64,000 nucleotides of DNA from an uncultured Fidelibacterota bacterium (lineage in GTDB: Bacteria; Fidelibacterota; Marinisomatia; Marinisomatales; Marinisomataceae): assembly GCA_902576865.1 (NCBI GenBank), contig CACGWZ010000003.1, positions 1 to 64,000 on the forward strand, given 5' to 3'. This document shows, one piece after another, positions 1-12,192 of this stretch; positions within the stretch are counted from its first letter, which is position 1, and each line of letters starts with the position of its first letter. Made by a program: the position numbers and the translations under genes. The notes beneath the pieces were generated by a model, which was given only the letters and a program-made list of their open reading frames with translations, was not told the DNA's origin and did no database searches.

Positions 1-1
1 T

Positions 2-1132
2 GAAAGAAAAGCATTAGGTGTTATGCAAAGATTTCCAGTTAAAGAACCTCTACAAACTGGATTAAAATCAATTGATAGCATGATTCCAATTGGTAGAGGT
101 CAAAGAGAGCTGATTATTGGTGATAGGCAAACAGGAAAATCAGCAATTGCAATCGATGCTATCATAAATCAAAAATCCACTCATAATTCAGATAGCCCGG
201 TATATTGTGTTTATGTCGCTGTTGGTCAAAAGGCATCAACAGTTGCTAAGTTAGTCGCTGAACTTGAAGCTAATGGTGCAATGGAGTATACAACTGTGGT
301 TGTAGCAAATGCTTCAGATCCAGCTCCATTACAATACATTGCTCCTTATTCAGGTTGTGCTATGGGAGAATATTATAGAGATAATGGCATGCATGGCTTA
401 ATTGTTTATGATGATTTATCAAAACAAGCTACTGCATATAGGCAAATGTCTCTTGTTTTAAGAAGACCCCCTGGAAGAGAAGCATTTCCAGGAGACGTTT
501 TCTACTTACATAGTAGATTATTGGAAAGGGCTTCAAAGCTTTCCGAAGATTTAGGTTCAGGTTCGCTTACTGCACTTCCAGTTATTGAAACTCAAGAAGG
601 TGACGTATCTGCTTATATTCCTACAAATGTAATATCAATTACTGATGGACAGATTTATTTAGATACAAATTTATTTAATGGAGGTGTAAGACCTGCTGTT
701 GACGTTGGGTTATCAGTATCAAGAGTTGGTGGAAGTGCCCAGATAAAAGCCATGAAAAAAATTGCAGGTAAATTAAGGTTAGACTTAGCTCAATTTAGAG
801 AGTTGGAAGCTTTTGCTAAATTTGCTTCAGACTTAGATGAATCAACAGCAGCTCAAATTACAAGAGGAAGGAGAATGGTCGAAATTCTAAAGCAGAATCA
901 ATATGTACCAATGACAACTGAAAAGCAGGTTGCAATTATTTATGCTGCCAGTCAAGGTTATTTAGATGATATTGAATTAGAGTCTGTTAAGGAATTTGAA
1001 GTTGGTCTTTTAGAGCATTTTGAATCGAAACATCCAAAATGTTTAAAGGAAATAAATAGCTCAGGAGATATTTCAGATGATCTTGGTAAAAAGATGAATA
1101 AGGCAATAGAGGAATTTAAGAAGAGTTTCTAG
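2..1132 (+). CDS. atpA: F-type ATP synthase subunit alpha (5' truncated by window edge)
   Basis: Non-catalytic nucleotide-binding subunit of the F1 head of ATP synthase. The reading frame is open from base 2, and about 130 N-terminal residues lie outside the window, judged against the usual length of about 510. The P-loop GDRQTGKS is at visible residues 40-47, preceded by the family stretch EPLQTG and [10 protein letters not shown]. The gamma gene starts two bases after the stop, so the order alpha-gamma-beta-epsilon is the normal F1 operon order. The ATG at 23 is internal and not a real start. Whether the ring couples H+ or Na+ cannot be judged because subunit c is outside the window. Confidence 0.97.
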   Translation, partial: ERKALGVMQRFPVKEPLQTGLKSIDSMIPIGRGQRELIIGDRQTGKSAIAIDAIINQKSTHNSDSPVYCVYVAVGQKASTVAKLVAELEANGAMEYTTVVVANASDPAPLQYIAPYSGCAMGEYYRDNGMHGLIVYDDLSKQATAYRQMSLVLRRPPGREAFPGDVFYLHSRLLERASKLSEDLGSGSLTALPVIETQEGDVSAYIPTNVISITDGQIYLDTNLFNGGVRPAVDVGLSVSRVGGSAQIKAMKKIAGKLRLDLAQFRELEAFAKFASDLDESTAAQITRGRRMVEILKQNQYVPMTTEKQVAIIYAASQGYLDDIELESVKEFEVGLLEHFESKHPKCLKEINSSGDISDDLGKKMNKAIEEFKKSF

Positions 1133-1133
1133 T

Positions 1134-1991
1134 ATGGCTAATTTGAAAAATCTTTCAGAGAGAATTAAATCAGTAACTAGCATTCAGCAAGTTACCAAAG
1201 CTATGAAAATGGTAGCAGCCGCCAAAGTAAAGAAAGCTCAAGAAAAAATGGAAATATCTAGACCTTATTCTAAGAGCACTCAAGATTTAATTTGTAGAAT
1301 TTTACCTCAAATCAGCGTTTCTGATATATCACTTGTTGAAAAAAGAAAAGTTCAAAATACTGGTATTATTGTAATAACGAGTGATCGAGGTTTTGCTGGC
1401 TCATTCAATTCAAGTGTTATCAGGCTAGCTGAAAAAGAAATCGAAAAATTAGGTAAGGATTCAGTGAGGCTATTTTGTCTAGGTAAAAAAGCATCAGAAT
1501 ACTTCTCCAAAAGAGATTTTAATGTAAAAGAAACTTATTTTGATTTTTGGAAAGATATGAATTATGATACAGCTTCAAACATTTCTACTTCATTCATTAA
1601 TGCATTTGAAAATAATGAAATTGATGAAGTTCACGTTATTTACAACAGATTTAAAACTCTTGCATCACAAGATCTAATTATTGAAAAGGTCCTACCTGTA
1701 GATTTTACAGCAGACTATAGTGTGACCAATTATAATTACGATTATGAACCTGGTCAAAAAGAAATTGTTTCCACATTAATTCCAAAGCACATTAACGTAC
1801 AAATGTGGCAGCAACTTCTTGAATCTTACAGTAGTGAGGAGGCAGCAAGAATGATTGCAATGGATAATGCAACAGAGAATGCAAAAGAAATAATTAAAGA
1901 ATTAAAATTAGAATTTAATAAAGCTCGTCAGGCCGCCATTACAACTGAAATGTTAGAAATTGTCGGTGGGGCAGAAGCATTAGTCGATTAA
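1134..1991 (+). CDS. atpG: F-type ATP synthase subunit gamma
   Basis: Central rotor shaft of the F1 motor, which transmits rotation of the c-ring to the beta subunits. It has 285 residues, a normal length. The N-terminal helix carries the family pattern (RIKSVTSIQQVTKAMKMVAA), and the C-terminal helix ends with the usual EMLEIVGGAEAL. The start lies one base after the atpA stop with no room for an independent ribosome site, suggesting translational coupling. It is followed by a 12-base gap containing a GGGG ribosome-binding site for atpD. Confidence 0.97.
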   Translation: MANLKNLSERIKSVTSIQQVTKAMKMVAAAKVKKAQEKMEISRPYSKSTQDLICRILPQISVSDISLVEKRKVQNTGIIVITSDRGFAGSFNSSVIRLAEKEIEKLGKDSVRLFCLGKKASEYFSKRDFNVKETYFDFWKDMNYDTASNISTSFINAFENNEIDEVHVIYNRFKTLASQDLIIEKVLPVDFTADYSVTNYNYDYEPGQKEIVSTLIPKHINVQMWQQLLESYSSEEAARMIAMDNATENAKEIIKELKLEFNKARQAAITTEMLEIVGGAEALVD

Positions 1992-3676
<1,685 letters not shown>

Positions 3677-3693
3677 TTGTTAGATTATTATAG

Positions 3694-5445
3694 ATGACTA
3701 TTAGAACACATAATTGTGGTGAATTGAATAATAATCATATTGACAAGACCGTTCAACTTTCAGGATGGGTAAACTCTATAAGGACCCATGGTCAGATTAT
3801 ATTTATAGATATTCGTGATCGCTTTGGGAAAACACAGATTATACTTAGTTCTGAAAAATTAATTGAAATTGGTAAAACCTTGTCAAACGAGGATGTTATT
3901 CATGTATCTGGTAAAGTTTCTGCTAGAGCAAAAGATTTAATCAATCCTGATTTATCAACAGGTGAAATCGAAGTTTTAGTCGAAAAAATTAATTTATTAA
4001 GTACAGCCGAACCTATACCTTTATCTATACAAGATCGGGAGGCATCTTCGGAAGAGCATAGATTAAAATATAGGTATTTAGAGCTAAGAAATTCTTCTCT
4101 TCAAAATAATTTAATTATTAGACATAAAACAGCTCAGGTTGTAAGAAATTTCTTATCAAAAAATCATTTTTTAGAGATTGAAACACCAGTATTGATGAAG
4201 TCAACTCCAGAAGGTGCCAGAGACTATTTGGTGCCTAGTAGAGTTCATAATGGTCAATTCTATGCCCTACCACAATCCCCACAAATGTATAAACAACTGT
4301 TTATGATTTCAGGCTTAGATCGTTATTTTCAAATTGTTAAATGTTTTAGAGACGAAGATTTAAGATCTGATCGTCAACCTGAGTTTACCCAAATAGATTT
4401 AGAAATGAGTTTTGTGGATGAAGATGAAGTCAGGAATTTAGTTCAAAATTTAATCGTCAAAGTGTTTAAAGATATAATTAACGTAGAGATAAATGACTTT
4501 CCAGTTCTTCCATATAAAGAAGCTATTGAAAAATACGGTACTGATAAGCCTGACTTAAGATTTGAAATGCATATCAATGATTTTAAGCCTTTTGCAGAAA
4601 AATCTGATTTTAAAGCTTTTTCTTCCTGCGAGGCAGTAAGAATGATTCACACTCAAAAAGCAGATAAATTTTCCAGGAAAGTTATAGATGAAATGGATGC
4701 TTATGCTCAATCAATTGGTGCTAAAGGATTAGCATGGTTTAAAGTAAATAATGGTGATTTTGAGGGAGGAATTTCTAAATTTTTTGATTCTGAACTCCGT
4801 AATGAAATCATTAATAATTTTGGAATTGAAGATAATTCAATATGTTTTATGGTTGGCGATAAACTCAATGATGCATTAAATATACTCGGAAAAGTAAGAA
4901 GTAGACTTGGGGATGTATTAAAGCTTAAGGATAATAACTTGTTTACTCCTGTTTGGATTGTAGATTTTCCTTTATTTAATTGGAATGATGAAACTGAAAG
5001 ATTTGATTCCGTCAATCATCCTTTTACAGCTCCAAAAGATTCCGATATCGAAAATGTTCTATCAAATCCTGGAGATACTATTTCTAAAGGCTATGATATA
5101 GTAATTAATGGGTATGAAGTAGCTGGAGGTTCAATAAGAATCCATGACCATAAATTGCAAAAAGATATATTTAAAATAATGAATCTATCTGATAAGGAAA
5201 TTTCGGAAAAATTTGGATTTTTTATTGATGCGCTTAAATATGGAACTCCTCCCCATGGTGGTATTGCATTTGGATTAGATAGATTAGTCATGTTATTGGC
5301 AGGAGTTACAAATATTAGAGACGTTATTGCATTCCCAAAGACAACATCAGCATCTGCTTTGATGGAAGAAGCACCAAACCTTGTTTCGGAAGAACAATTA
5401 AATGAACTCGGAATAAAGATTTTAGATGATGAAAAAAACGTTTGA
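3694..5445 (+). CDS. aspS: Aspartyl-tRNA synthetase
   Basis: Class II synthetase charging tRNA-Asp (or tRNA-Asp/Asn if nondiscriminating). It has 583 residues, the bacterial long form. An N-terminal OB anticodon-binding domain (roughly residues 1-110, with [11 protein letters not shown]) leads into the catalytic core with motif 2 ([18 protein letters not shown]), then the bacterial GAD insertion (about 285-410), and motif 3 ([12 protein letters not shown]) near the end. It lies 17 bases after atpC and its last 20 bases overlap the following phoH-like gene in another frame. No unusual residues seen. Confidence 0.97.
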   Translation: MTIRTHNCGELNNNHIDKTVQLSGWVNSIRTHGQIIFIDIRDRFGKTQIILSSEKLIEIGKTLSNEDVIHVSGKVSARAKDLINPDLSTGEIEVLVEKINLLSTAEPIPLSIQDREASSEEHRLKYRYLELRNSSLQNNLIIRHKTAQVVRNFLSKNHFLEIETPVLMKSTPEGARDYLVPSRVHNGQFYALPQSPQMYKQLFMISGLDRYFQIVKCFRDEDLRSDRQPEFTQIDLEMSFVDEDEVRNLVQNLIVKVFKDIINVEINDFPVLPYKEAIEKYGTDKPDLRFEMHINDFKPFAEKSDFKAFSSCEAVRMIHTQKADKFSRKVIDEMDAYAQSIGAKGLAWFKVNNGDFEGGISKFFDSELRNEIINNFGIEDNSICFMVGDKLNDALNILGKVRSRLGDVLKLKDNNLFTPVWIVDFPLFNWNDETERFDSVNHPFTAPKDSDIENVLSNPGDTISKGYDIVINGYEVAGGSIRIHDHKLQKDIFKIMNLSDKEISEKFGFFIDALKYGTPPHGGIAFGLDRLVMLLAGVTNIRDVIAFPKTTSASALMEEAPNLVSEEQLNELGIKILDDEKNV

Positions 5446-6373
5446 AATAAAAGGCGTAGATTTAACAAGTCTGTATGGAGTTGGCGATAAAAATATTATT
5501 TTTTTAGAAAAACAACTTCCTCTTCAATTAAATATTAGAGGAAACAATATTTTTTGTCAGGGCCTTAAAAAAGATATTAATCATTTTGATTCAGTTTTAA
5601 ATCAAATGATCGATTCCATTAAAAAAGGTAATACTTTATCTCAAAAAGATATATCACAATTAGTTGCTTTAAATTCTTCTGAACAATCGTCTAAATCCAA
5701 TGGTTCTATTGAAAACGTGTTATTTTACGGTAAAAAAGGTCCAGTTTTTCCCAGAACTGATGGTCAAAAAGAATTAGTACAATCTTTTCTTATGAACGAT
5801 ATTATTATTTCAGTAGGTCCAGCAGGAACAGGAAAAACATTCCTTGCTGTAGCATATGCATTATCATTACTTGAAAAACATGAAATTGAAAAAATTATTT
5901 TCTGTAGACCTGCAGTTGAAGCTGGAGAAAATTTAGGATTTCTTCCAGGAGATCTTAAGGATAAAATTGATCCATATCTGGCTCCATTATACGATGCACT
6001 CCATGAATTATTACCAAAAAATAAAATTCAAAATTTTTTAGATAGAGGTATTATTGAGATAATTCCATTGGCATACATGAGAGGTAGAACTATCAATCGT
6101 TCAGCAATGATTCTTGACGAAGCTCAAAATGCTTCATCAATTCAAATGAAAATGTTTTTAACAAGATTAGGAATTGAATCAAGAGCGATAATAACTGGCG
6201 ATGAATCACAAATTGATTTACCAACAAAGTCTAATTCAGGACTAATAGATGTTTTAAAAATATTAAAAAATATCAACGATATAGGAATTGTAAAATTGAA
6301 TGAACATGATATAGCAAGACATCACCTTGTTAAAGATATAATCGATGCTTATTCAAAATCAAAAAAGAAATAG
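5426..6373 (+). CDS. PhoH-like P-loop ATPase
   Basis: PhoH/YbeZ-type cytoplasmic ATPase. Relatives associate with the YbeY RNase and are linked to RNA metabolism and ribosome maturation; the role here is inferred from the family. It has 315 residues. Seen: Walker A GPAGTGKT at 131-138, a Walker B-like MILDEAQNA, and the family stretch [17 protein letters not shown]. The N-terminal KH-like region precedes the ATPase. It starts inside the end of aspS; two adjacent ATGs (5426, 5429) are equally possible. No ybeY is visible next door. Confidence 0.92.
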   Translation: MMKKTFEIKGVDLTSLYGVGDKNIIFLEKQLPLQLNIRGNNIFCQGLKKDINHFDSVLNQMIDSIKKGNTLSQKDISQLVALNSSEQSSKSNGSIENVLFYGKKGPVFPRTDGQKELVQSFLMNDIIISVGPAGTGKTFLAVAYALSLLEKHEIEKIIFCRPAVEAGENLGFLPGDLKDKIDPYLAPLYDALHELLPKNKIQNFLDRGIIEIIPLAYMRGRTINRSAMILDEAQNASSIQMKMFLTRLGIESRAIITGDESQIDLPTKSNSGLIDVLKILKNINDIGIVKLNEHDIARHHLVKDIIDAYSKSKKK

Positions 6374-6382
6374 GAAAGAATA

Positions 6383-7450
6383 ATGACTAAAATTTTTGAA
6401 AAAATTTCAGATAAAAATCATGAACAGGTTGTTTATTGTAATGATCCATCATCAGGCTTAAAGGCAATTATTGCAATTCATAATACTGTGCTTGGGCCAG
6501 CTTTAGGTGGGTGCAGAATGTATCCTTATAAGAGCGAAGAAGAAGCACTTTTAGATGTATTAAGATTATCAAGAGGCATGACATATAAAGCTTCAATTTC
6601 AAACCTTAATATAGGAGGAGGTAAAGCAGTAATTATAGGAGATCCCAATAAAGACAAATCTGAAGTGCTTTTAAGATCATTTGGAAAGTTTGTGCATAGC
6701 CTAGGAGGAAAATATATAACTGCTGAAGATGTAGGAATGTCAGTACATGACATGGAGTTTATTAGAATGGAAACTAATAGTGTTACGGGGATTACAAGAG
6801 CAATGGGTGGAAGTGGAGACCCTTCAATATTTACAGCACTTGGGGTTTTTGTTGGGATGAAAGCTGCATTGAAAAAAAAATTAAATATACAATCACTTAA
6901 GGGTTTAAAAATTGGTGTACAGGGTTTTGGAAAGGTAGGCTATTATTTATGTTCACACTTAAAAAGTGAAGGTGCAAAAATTTATGGTTACGATATTAAT
7001 CAAGAGTCATTAGAAAGGGTTATTAAAGAGTTTGGTGTGATTCCAGTTGACAATGATGAACTTATATCAATGAATTTAGATGTTTTTTCTCCTTGCGCAA
7101 TGGGAGCTATTATCAATCCTTCTTCGATTAAAAATTTAAAGTGTAGTGTAATAGCTGGCGCAGCAAATAATCAGCTTGAGAAAGAAGATAGAGATTCAAA
7201 GCTTTTAAGTGAGAAAGAAATAATGTATGTACCTGATTATGTTATTAATGCTGGTGGACTCATGAATGTTGCAAACGAATTGAAGGGATATAATAAAGAA
7301 AAAGCGAAATATCAAGTTGAGGGCATTTACTATATTCTAATGAGAATATTTGATTATGCTGCAAATAATAATATGTCCACTCTTCAAGCTGCAAATCTTT
7401 TAGCTGAAAGAAGAATTCAAGATTACATAAAATGGAATCATCAACAATGA
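6383..7450 (+). CDS. Leucine/branched-chain amino acid dehydrogenase (Glu/Leu/Phe/Val family)
   Basis: NAD-dependent oxidative deaminase, most likely converting leucine, valine or isoleucine to the 2-oxo acid and ammonia. It has 355 residues, the size of leucine rather than glutamate dehydrogenase. Seen: GPALGGCRMYPY, the two active-site lysines K69 (MTYKAS) and K81 (GGGKAVI), at almost the same numbers as in Bacillus leucine dehydrogenase, and the NAD loop GVQGFGKVG at 178-186. Exact substrate cannot be decided from sequence; valine or phenylalanine dehydrogenase are alternatives. Fits the amino-acid catabolic theme of the window. Confidence 0.88.
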   Translation: MTKIFEKISDKNHEQVVYCNDPSSGLKAIIAIHNTVLGPALGGCRMYPYKSEEEALLDVLRLSRGMTYKASISNLNIGGGKAVIIGDPNKDKSEVLLRSFGKFVHSLGGKYITAEDVGMSVHDMEFIRMETNSVTGITRAMGGSGDPSIFTALGVFVGMKAALKKKLNIQSLKGLKIGVQGFGKVGYYLCSHLKSEGAKIYGYDINQESLERVIKEFGVIPVDNDELISMNLDVFSPCAMGAIINPSSIKNLKCSVIAGAANNQLEKEDRDSKLLSEKEIMYVPDYVINAGGLMNVANELKGYNKEKAKYQVEGIYYILMRIFDYAANNNMSTLQAANLLAERRIQDYIKWNHQQ

Positions 7451-7456
7451 TATCAA

Positions 7457-7879
7457 ATGTCTAAAAATAATAAACAGCAAAGAAAGTTAGCTAGAGAGGC
7501 TGTATTACAAGCACTTTATGCAAAACATGTTTCAAGTGAAGATGATAGAAAAGTCTTACATGATATCTTTATTAGATATGAATTTGATAAAATGACAAAA
7601 AAGTTTGTTGAAGAATTATTTAATCTAACAATCAAATTTTCTGAAGAATTGGATAAAAAAATTGAATCAAACTTGAATAATTGGACTATTGATCGTTTAA
7701 ATGTTGTTGACAAATTAATAATGAAAATGTCTCTTTGTGAGATGATGTATTTAAAATCATATGATATTTCACATAAAGTTACTATTAGTTCAGCAATTGA
7801 AAATGCTAAAAAATTTAGTTCTGAAGAAAGTATTTCGTTTGTTAATGGAGTATTAGATTCAATTTATAAGGAATTATAA
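7457..7879 (+). CDS. nusB: Transcription antitermination factor NusB
   Basis: RNA-binding protein that joins NusE (S10) on boxA for antitermination of rRNA transcription. It has 140 residues. Seen: the N-terminal RKLAREAVLQALYA signature, the core LNNWTIDRLNVVDKLIMKM, and the C-terminal helix (FVNGVLDSI). It is all-helical by composition, as expected. It sits 6 bases after the leucine-dehydrogenase-like gene, and secA begins immediately after its stop. Confidence 0.95.
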   Translation: MSKNNKQQRKLAREAVLQALYAKHVSSEDDRKVLHDIFIRYEFDKMTKKFVEELFNLTIKFSEELDKKIESNLNNWTIDRLNVVDKLIMKMSLCEMMYLKSYDISHKVTISSAIENAKKFSSEESISFVNGVLDSIYKEL

Positions 7880-10800
7880 ATGAGTATTCTAACAAAAATA
7901 TTTGGAACAAAGTCCGATAGAGAAATAAAAAAGATTTTGCCGATTGTAAATGAAGTAAATGAGTTTTATGATACTCTCAAAGGAAAAGATATAGCTTATC
8001 TTCAAAGTCGAACCAAAGAATTACAAAAAATTATTCAACAATCTATTTCAACTGCAGAAAGTGAAAAATTATCTAATATTAACGACTCTAAAGAATTAAA
8101 AAAAATCAGAGCTCAAATTACTGAAAAAGTTTTAGGCAAACATTTGGTAGAATCTTTTGCTCTTGTAAAGCATGCATGTAGACTTCTATATGACGAGGAG
8201 TGGGATGTAGTAGGACAAAAAATTAAATGGGAAATGATTCCTTATGATGAGCAAATTATTGGCGGTATCGTATTACATCAAGGAAAAATTTCAGAAATGA
8301 AAACTGGAGAAGGTAAAACCTTGGTTGCTACATTTCCTATTTACTTGAATTCACTTTCTGGCCGTGGAGTTCATGTTATAACTGTCAATGACTACTTAGC
8401 TCAAAGAGATGCAGAGTGGATGGGTAGGGTATTTGAGACTCTTGGATTATCAGTTGGATTTATATTAAATAGCATGAATCCTGAACAGAGAAAATCTTCT
8501 TATAATTGTGATATTACATATGGAACTAATAATGAATTTGGTTTTGATTATCTTAGAGATAATATGACCATTGATAGAGAGTTTTTAGTTCAAAGAAAAC
8601 ATAATTATGCTATTGTTGATGAGGTAGACAGTGTTTTGATTGATGAAGCAAGAACTCCATTAATTATTTCAGGGCCTGTTGAGACAAAAATTAATCAATC
8701 CTATATCGATTTAAAACGCCCAGTACAATCTCTTGTTACAAAACAGACTCAATTAGTTAGCTCTTTGGTTACAGAAGCCCAAACATTATTAAAAAATGAA
8801 GAAATTTCTGATGAAGAAAAACAAAAAGCAGGATTATTATTGCTTAAAGCCAAAAAAGGTCTTCCAAAATTTCAAAAATTACAAGATATATTTCAAGAAC
8901 AAGGTACTATAAAAATGATGAATGCCGTTGAATCTGAATATATTGCAGAGAAGAAAACATATCTTCTTGATGAAGATTTATTATTTTCTATTGATGAGCA
9001 ATCAAATAGTGTTGATTTGTCTGACAAAGGAAGAGAAGCTTTATCACCCGATAACAAGGATGCTTTTACAATTCCAGATTTAGGTGATTTATTATCTGAT
9101 ATTGATGATCAAAATCTTAGTGATAAGCAAAAACAATTAGAAAAAGAAAAAGTATATAAGTTGCATTCAGAAAGAAGTAGCAAGATTCACTATCTCAGTC
9201 AACTTTTAAAAGCTTACACATTATTTGATAAAGATGTTGAATATGTTGTTCAAAATGGACAAGTATTGATAGTAGATGAATTTACTGGAAGAGTTCTTCC
9301 TGGACGAAGATTTAGTGGAGGCCTTCATCAAGCTTTAGAGGCTAAAGAAAATGTCAAAATTGAAAAAGAAACTCAGACATTAGCTTCTATTACAATCCAA
9401 AATTATTTTAGAATGTATGATAAATTATCAGGAATGACTGGAACAGCAAATACAGAAGCAGCTGAATTTGAAAAGATATATAATTTAGGAGTAACTGTTA
9501 TTCCAACTCATAGACCTATTAAGAGAAATGATTTCAACGATGTTATTTATAAGTCAATGCAAGCAAAATATAAGGCAGTAATAAATGAAGTTGGTGAATA
9601 TTATTCTAAAGGTCAGCCTGTACTAATTGGAACTATTTCGGTTGAAGTATCTGAATTATTGTCAAAGATGTTAAAACAAAAAGGTATACCTCATAATGTT
9701 TTAAATGCTAAGCAACACCAAAGCGAAGCACAAATTGTTTCTCAAGCAGGTTTGAAAAAATCAATTACAATTGCAACAAATATGGCTGGGAGAGGAACTG
9801 ACATCAAATTAGGTCCAGGTGTAGAAGAACTAGGAGGTTTACACATCATAGGAACAGCCAGACATGAATCTAGAAGGATTGATTTACAATTAATGGGCCG
9901 TTCTGGTAGGCAGGGAGATAATGGTTCTTCGCGATTTTATATTTCTCTTGAAGATGACCTTATGAGATTATTTAATATGGATAGACTTGCAACTTATATG
10001 GATAGACTATCAATGGATGATGATCAAGAATTAAGCGCAGGAATGCTTAATAGAGGAGTAAGTAGTGCGCAAAAGAAAGTAGAAGAAAGAAATTTTGCAA
10101 TGAGAAAACATCTTTTAGAGTATGATGATGTTCTTAATCAACAAAGAGAAATAATTTACGATTTAAGAAATAAGGCTTTATTATCCGATTCTATTAAGGA
10201 TACTGTTCATGATTTCATTGAAGATTTTATTTACGATATTATTGGTGATTTGGATTTTAAGCAATTAAAAGAATGGGACTGGCAAAGTATAAATCAACAA
10301 TTAAATAGTAACATACTTGTTAATATTGATATAAAAGAACTTGACTCTCTTAATTCTATAGATGAGTTAATTGATTTTATAAATGATAAAGCATTAAAGT
10401 ATTATCAATTAAAAGAAGATATTATACCAGAAGAATTATTAAGAAAAGTTGAAAAATTTATTGTGCTCAAAACAATTGATGAAAAATGGAGAAATCACTT
10501 ACTTGGAATGGACCAATTAAGAGAGGGAATAGGTTTAAGAGCATATGGACAAAAAAATCCGTTGATTGAATATAAATCCGAATCATATAACTTTTTTCAA
10601 GAACTTCTTATAAACCTACGAAGTACAGTTATTCAAAGAGTTTTTCATGCTCAAATGAGTGACCAATCACAATCCCAACAAAATCCATTGCAAAAAAATA
10701 TACAACTTCAGCATGATGAGGTTGATTCAAATTCGGATACAATTCGGCCTGAAAAAACCTCTTCAAAGATAAAATCAAATACTGATTTAAAGATTGGAAG

Positions 10801-10906
10801 AAATGATAAGATAGAACTGATTTCACCGTCTGGAGAAAAAGTTAAAATAAAATTTAAAAAAATTGATCAATATCTTATGAAAGGGTTCTCCCGTGTCGAA
10901 AACTAA
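7880..10906 (+). CDS. secA: Protein translocase ATPase SecA, lacking the C-terminal zinc motif
   Basis: Motor ATPase that pushes preproteins through SecYEG. It has 1008 residues, longer than the E. coli protein at about 900. Seen: Walker A MKTGEGKT at 140-147, GTNNEFGFDYLRDNM, DEVDSVLIDEARTPLI, and the second motor core with MAGRGTDI and QLMGRSGRQGD. An insertion after DEAD motif II (about residues 275-420) accounts for much of the extra length; similar inserts occur in Bacteroidota. The tail carries no CxCxSGxxxxxC(C/H) zinc site, which normally contacts SecB and lipids. It starts directly after nusB. Confidence 0.96.
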   Translation: MSILTKIFGTKSDREIKKILPIVNEVNEFYDTLKGKDIAYLQSRTKELQKIIQQSISTAESEKLSNINDSKELKKIRAQITEKVLGKHLVESFALVKHACRLLYDEEWDVVGQKIKWEMIPYDEQIIGGIVLHQGKISEMKTGEGKTLVATFPIYLNSLSGRGVHVITVNDYLAQRDAEWMGRVFETLGLSVGFILNSMNPEQRKSSYNCDITYGTNNEFGFDYLRDNMTIDREFLVQRKHNYAIVDEVDSVLIDEARTPLIISGPVETKINQSYIDLKRPVQSLVTKQTQLVSSLVTEAQTLLKNEEISDEEKQKAGLLLLKAKKGLPKFQKLQDIFQEQGTIKMMNAVESEYIAEKKTYLLDEDLLFSIDEQSNSVDLSDKGREALSPDNKDAFTIPDLGDLLSDIDDQNLSDKQKQLEKEKVYKLHSERSSKIHYLSQLLKAYTLFDKDVEYVVQNGQVLIVDEFTGRVLPGRRFSGGLHQALEAKENVKIEKETQTLASITIQNYFRMYDKLSGMTGTANTEAAEFEKIYNLGVTVIPTHRPIKRNDFNDVIYKSMQAKYKAVINEVGEYYSKGQPVLIGTISVEVSELLSKMLKQKGIPHNVLNAKQHQSEAQIVSQAGLKKSITIATNMAGRGTDIKLGPGVEELGGLHIIGTARHESRRIDLQLMGRSGRQGDNGSSRFYISLEDDLMRLFNMDRLATYMDRLSMDDDQELSAGMLNRGVSSAQKKVEERNFAMRKHLLEYDDVLNQQREIIYDLRNKALLSDSIKDTVHDFIEDFIYDIIGDLDFKQLKEWDWQSINQQLNSNILVNIDIKELDSLNSIDELIDFINDKALKYYQLKEDIIPEELLRKVEKFIVLKTIDEKWRNHLLGMDQLREGIGLRAYGQKNPLIEYKSESYNFFQELLINLRSTVIQRVFHAQMSDQSQSQQNPLQKNIQLQHDEVDSNSDTIRPEKTSSKIKSNTDLKIGRNDKIELISPSGEKVKIKFKKIDQYLMKGFSRVEN

Positions 10907-12065
10907 AAATAATACGAAGTTTTCCACAAAAACTATTCATGTTGGAAATAAAATTGATGAAACTGGAGCAGCTGTCACCCCGTTACACTTAACTTCTACT
11001 TTTAGGCAACCAACATTTAGCAGTAGTGAAAAGTTTGTTTATTCAAGAACTGGGGGACCTACAATCGATGCACTAGAAGAAAACTTTGCAATGCTTGAAG
11101 ATGCTAAATATTCATTTGCATTTGCGTCGGGTATGGCTGCAATGTCCGCAATATTTTTAATGTTTAAACCAGGAGACCATGTATTGATATCAAAAAATGT
11201 TTATGGAGGTGTTTTTCGATTGGTTACAAAAGTTTTAAATAATAATGGTGTTGATTTTGATTTTATCGATACAACCGATTTAAATGTAATTAAAAAAACA
11301 ATCAGGGAAAGTACTAAATTAATTCATTTAGAAACTCCAAGTAATCCACTTCTAGAAATTACAGATATTTTAGCTGTATCAAAGATATGTAAATCAAATA
11401 AAATTTTATTAAGTGTTGATAATACATTTATGAGTCCATATGGTCAAAAACCTCTAAATCTTGGAGCAGATATAGTTATGCACAGTACAACAAAATATAT
11501 TGGAGGACATTCTGATGTTTTAAGTGGTGCATTAATGGTAAATGATAAAAAATCTGCAGAAAAAATTACTTTAATTCAAAATACATCAGGAGCGCTACCT
11601 AGTCCTTTTGATGCATGGTTATTACTACGATCTATTAAGACTTTATCTTTGAGAGTCGAAAAACATTTTAGCAATACAATGAAAATTGCAATTTGGTTAA
11701 AAAAACAGAAGAAGGTTACGAGAGTAATTTACCCAGGTCTTAAAGAGCATCCGCAGCATTCTATTGCTAAAAAACAGCAAAAAAATCCGAATGGGAATAC
11801 GGTCTTTGGTGGAATTATTTCATTTGAATTAGAAAAATCTATAAACATAAATAAATTTGCAAAGAAATTAAATTTTATCACTTTAGCTGAAAGTTTGGGA
11901 GGAGTAAAAACATTAATTTCTTGTCCTTATTCAATGACACATGCTTCTGTTCCAAAGAAAGAAAAAGAAACACTAGGTATTACTAAAAATCTCCTAAGAC
12001 TTTCTGTAGGCATTGAAAATGTAGATGATCTAATTTCAGAGCTAGATTTAGCAATAAATCATTAA
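10893..12065 (+). CDS. Cys/Met metabolism PLP enzyme (cystathionine gamma-synthase / gamma-lyase / methionine gamma-lyase type)
   Basis: Cytoplasmic PLP enzyme of the trans-sulfuration family. It has 390 residues. The Schiff-base lysine is K201 in HSTTKYIGGHSD; YSRTGGPT supplies the partner-subunit phosphate-binding residues, and SVDNTFMSP the PLP-contacting aspartate. The family cannot be split into synthase, beta- or gamma-lyase by eye. No methionine-biosynthesis gene is next to it, so a catabolic lyase role is as likely as a synthase role. It begins with GTG inside the last 14 bases of secA, apparently coupled to it. Confidence 0.85.
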   Translation: MSKTKNNTKFSTKTIHVGNKIDETGAAVTPLHLTSTFRQPTFSSSEKFVYSRTGGPTIDALEENFAMLEDAKYSFAFASGMAAMSAIFLMFKPGDHVLISKNVYGGVFRLVTKVLNNNGVDFDFIDTTDLNVIKKTIRESTKLIHLETPSNPLLEITDILAVSKICKSNKILLSVDNTFMSPYGQKPLNLGADIVMHSTTKYIGGHSDVLSGALMVNDKKSAEKITLIQNTSGALPSPFDAWLLLRSIKTLSLRVEKHFSNTMKIAIWLKKQKKVTRVIYPGLKEHPQHSIAKKQQKNPNGNTVFGGIISFELEKSININKFAKKLNFITLAESLGGVKTLISCPYSMTHASVPKKEKETLGITKNLLRLSVGIENVDDLISELDLAINH

Positions 12066-12107
12066 ATAAACTTTTTTTACTAATTATATTTATATTTCGA
12101 TAATTAT

Positions 12108-12189
12108 GCCGTGGTGGCGGAATTGGTAGACGCGCTGGTCTTAGGAACCAGTATCGTAAGATGTGAAGGTTCGAGTCCTTTCCACGGTA
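12108..12189 (+). tRNA. tRNA-Leu(UAG)
   Basis: Acceptor stem 12108-12114 (GCCGTGG) pairs with 12182-12188 (CCACGGT), with a discriminator A at 12189. The anticodon stem CTGGT/ACCAG (12135-12139 / 12147-12151) encloses a 7-base loop with anticodon TAG at 12142-12144, reading CUA and other CUN leucine codons. A variable arm is present between the anticodon and T arms, as in class II leucine tRNAs; the T loop is TTCGAGT. The 3' CCA is not encoded. The next start codon lies only three bases after the mature 3' end. Confidence 0.97.
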
Positions 12190-12192
12190 CTT

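Noticed and set aside
12163-12192. In-frame upstream start giving ten extra residues to the SLC13-type permease
   Set aside because: These codons lie inside the 3' half of tRNA-Leu; the ATG at 12193 begins just before the first membrane helix.
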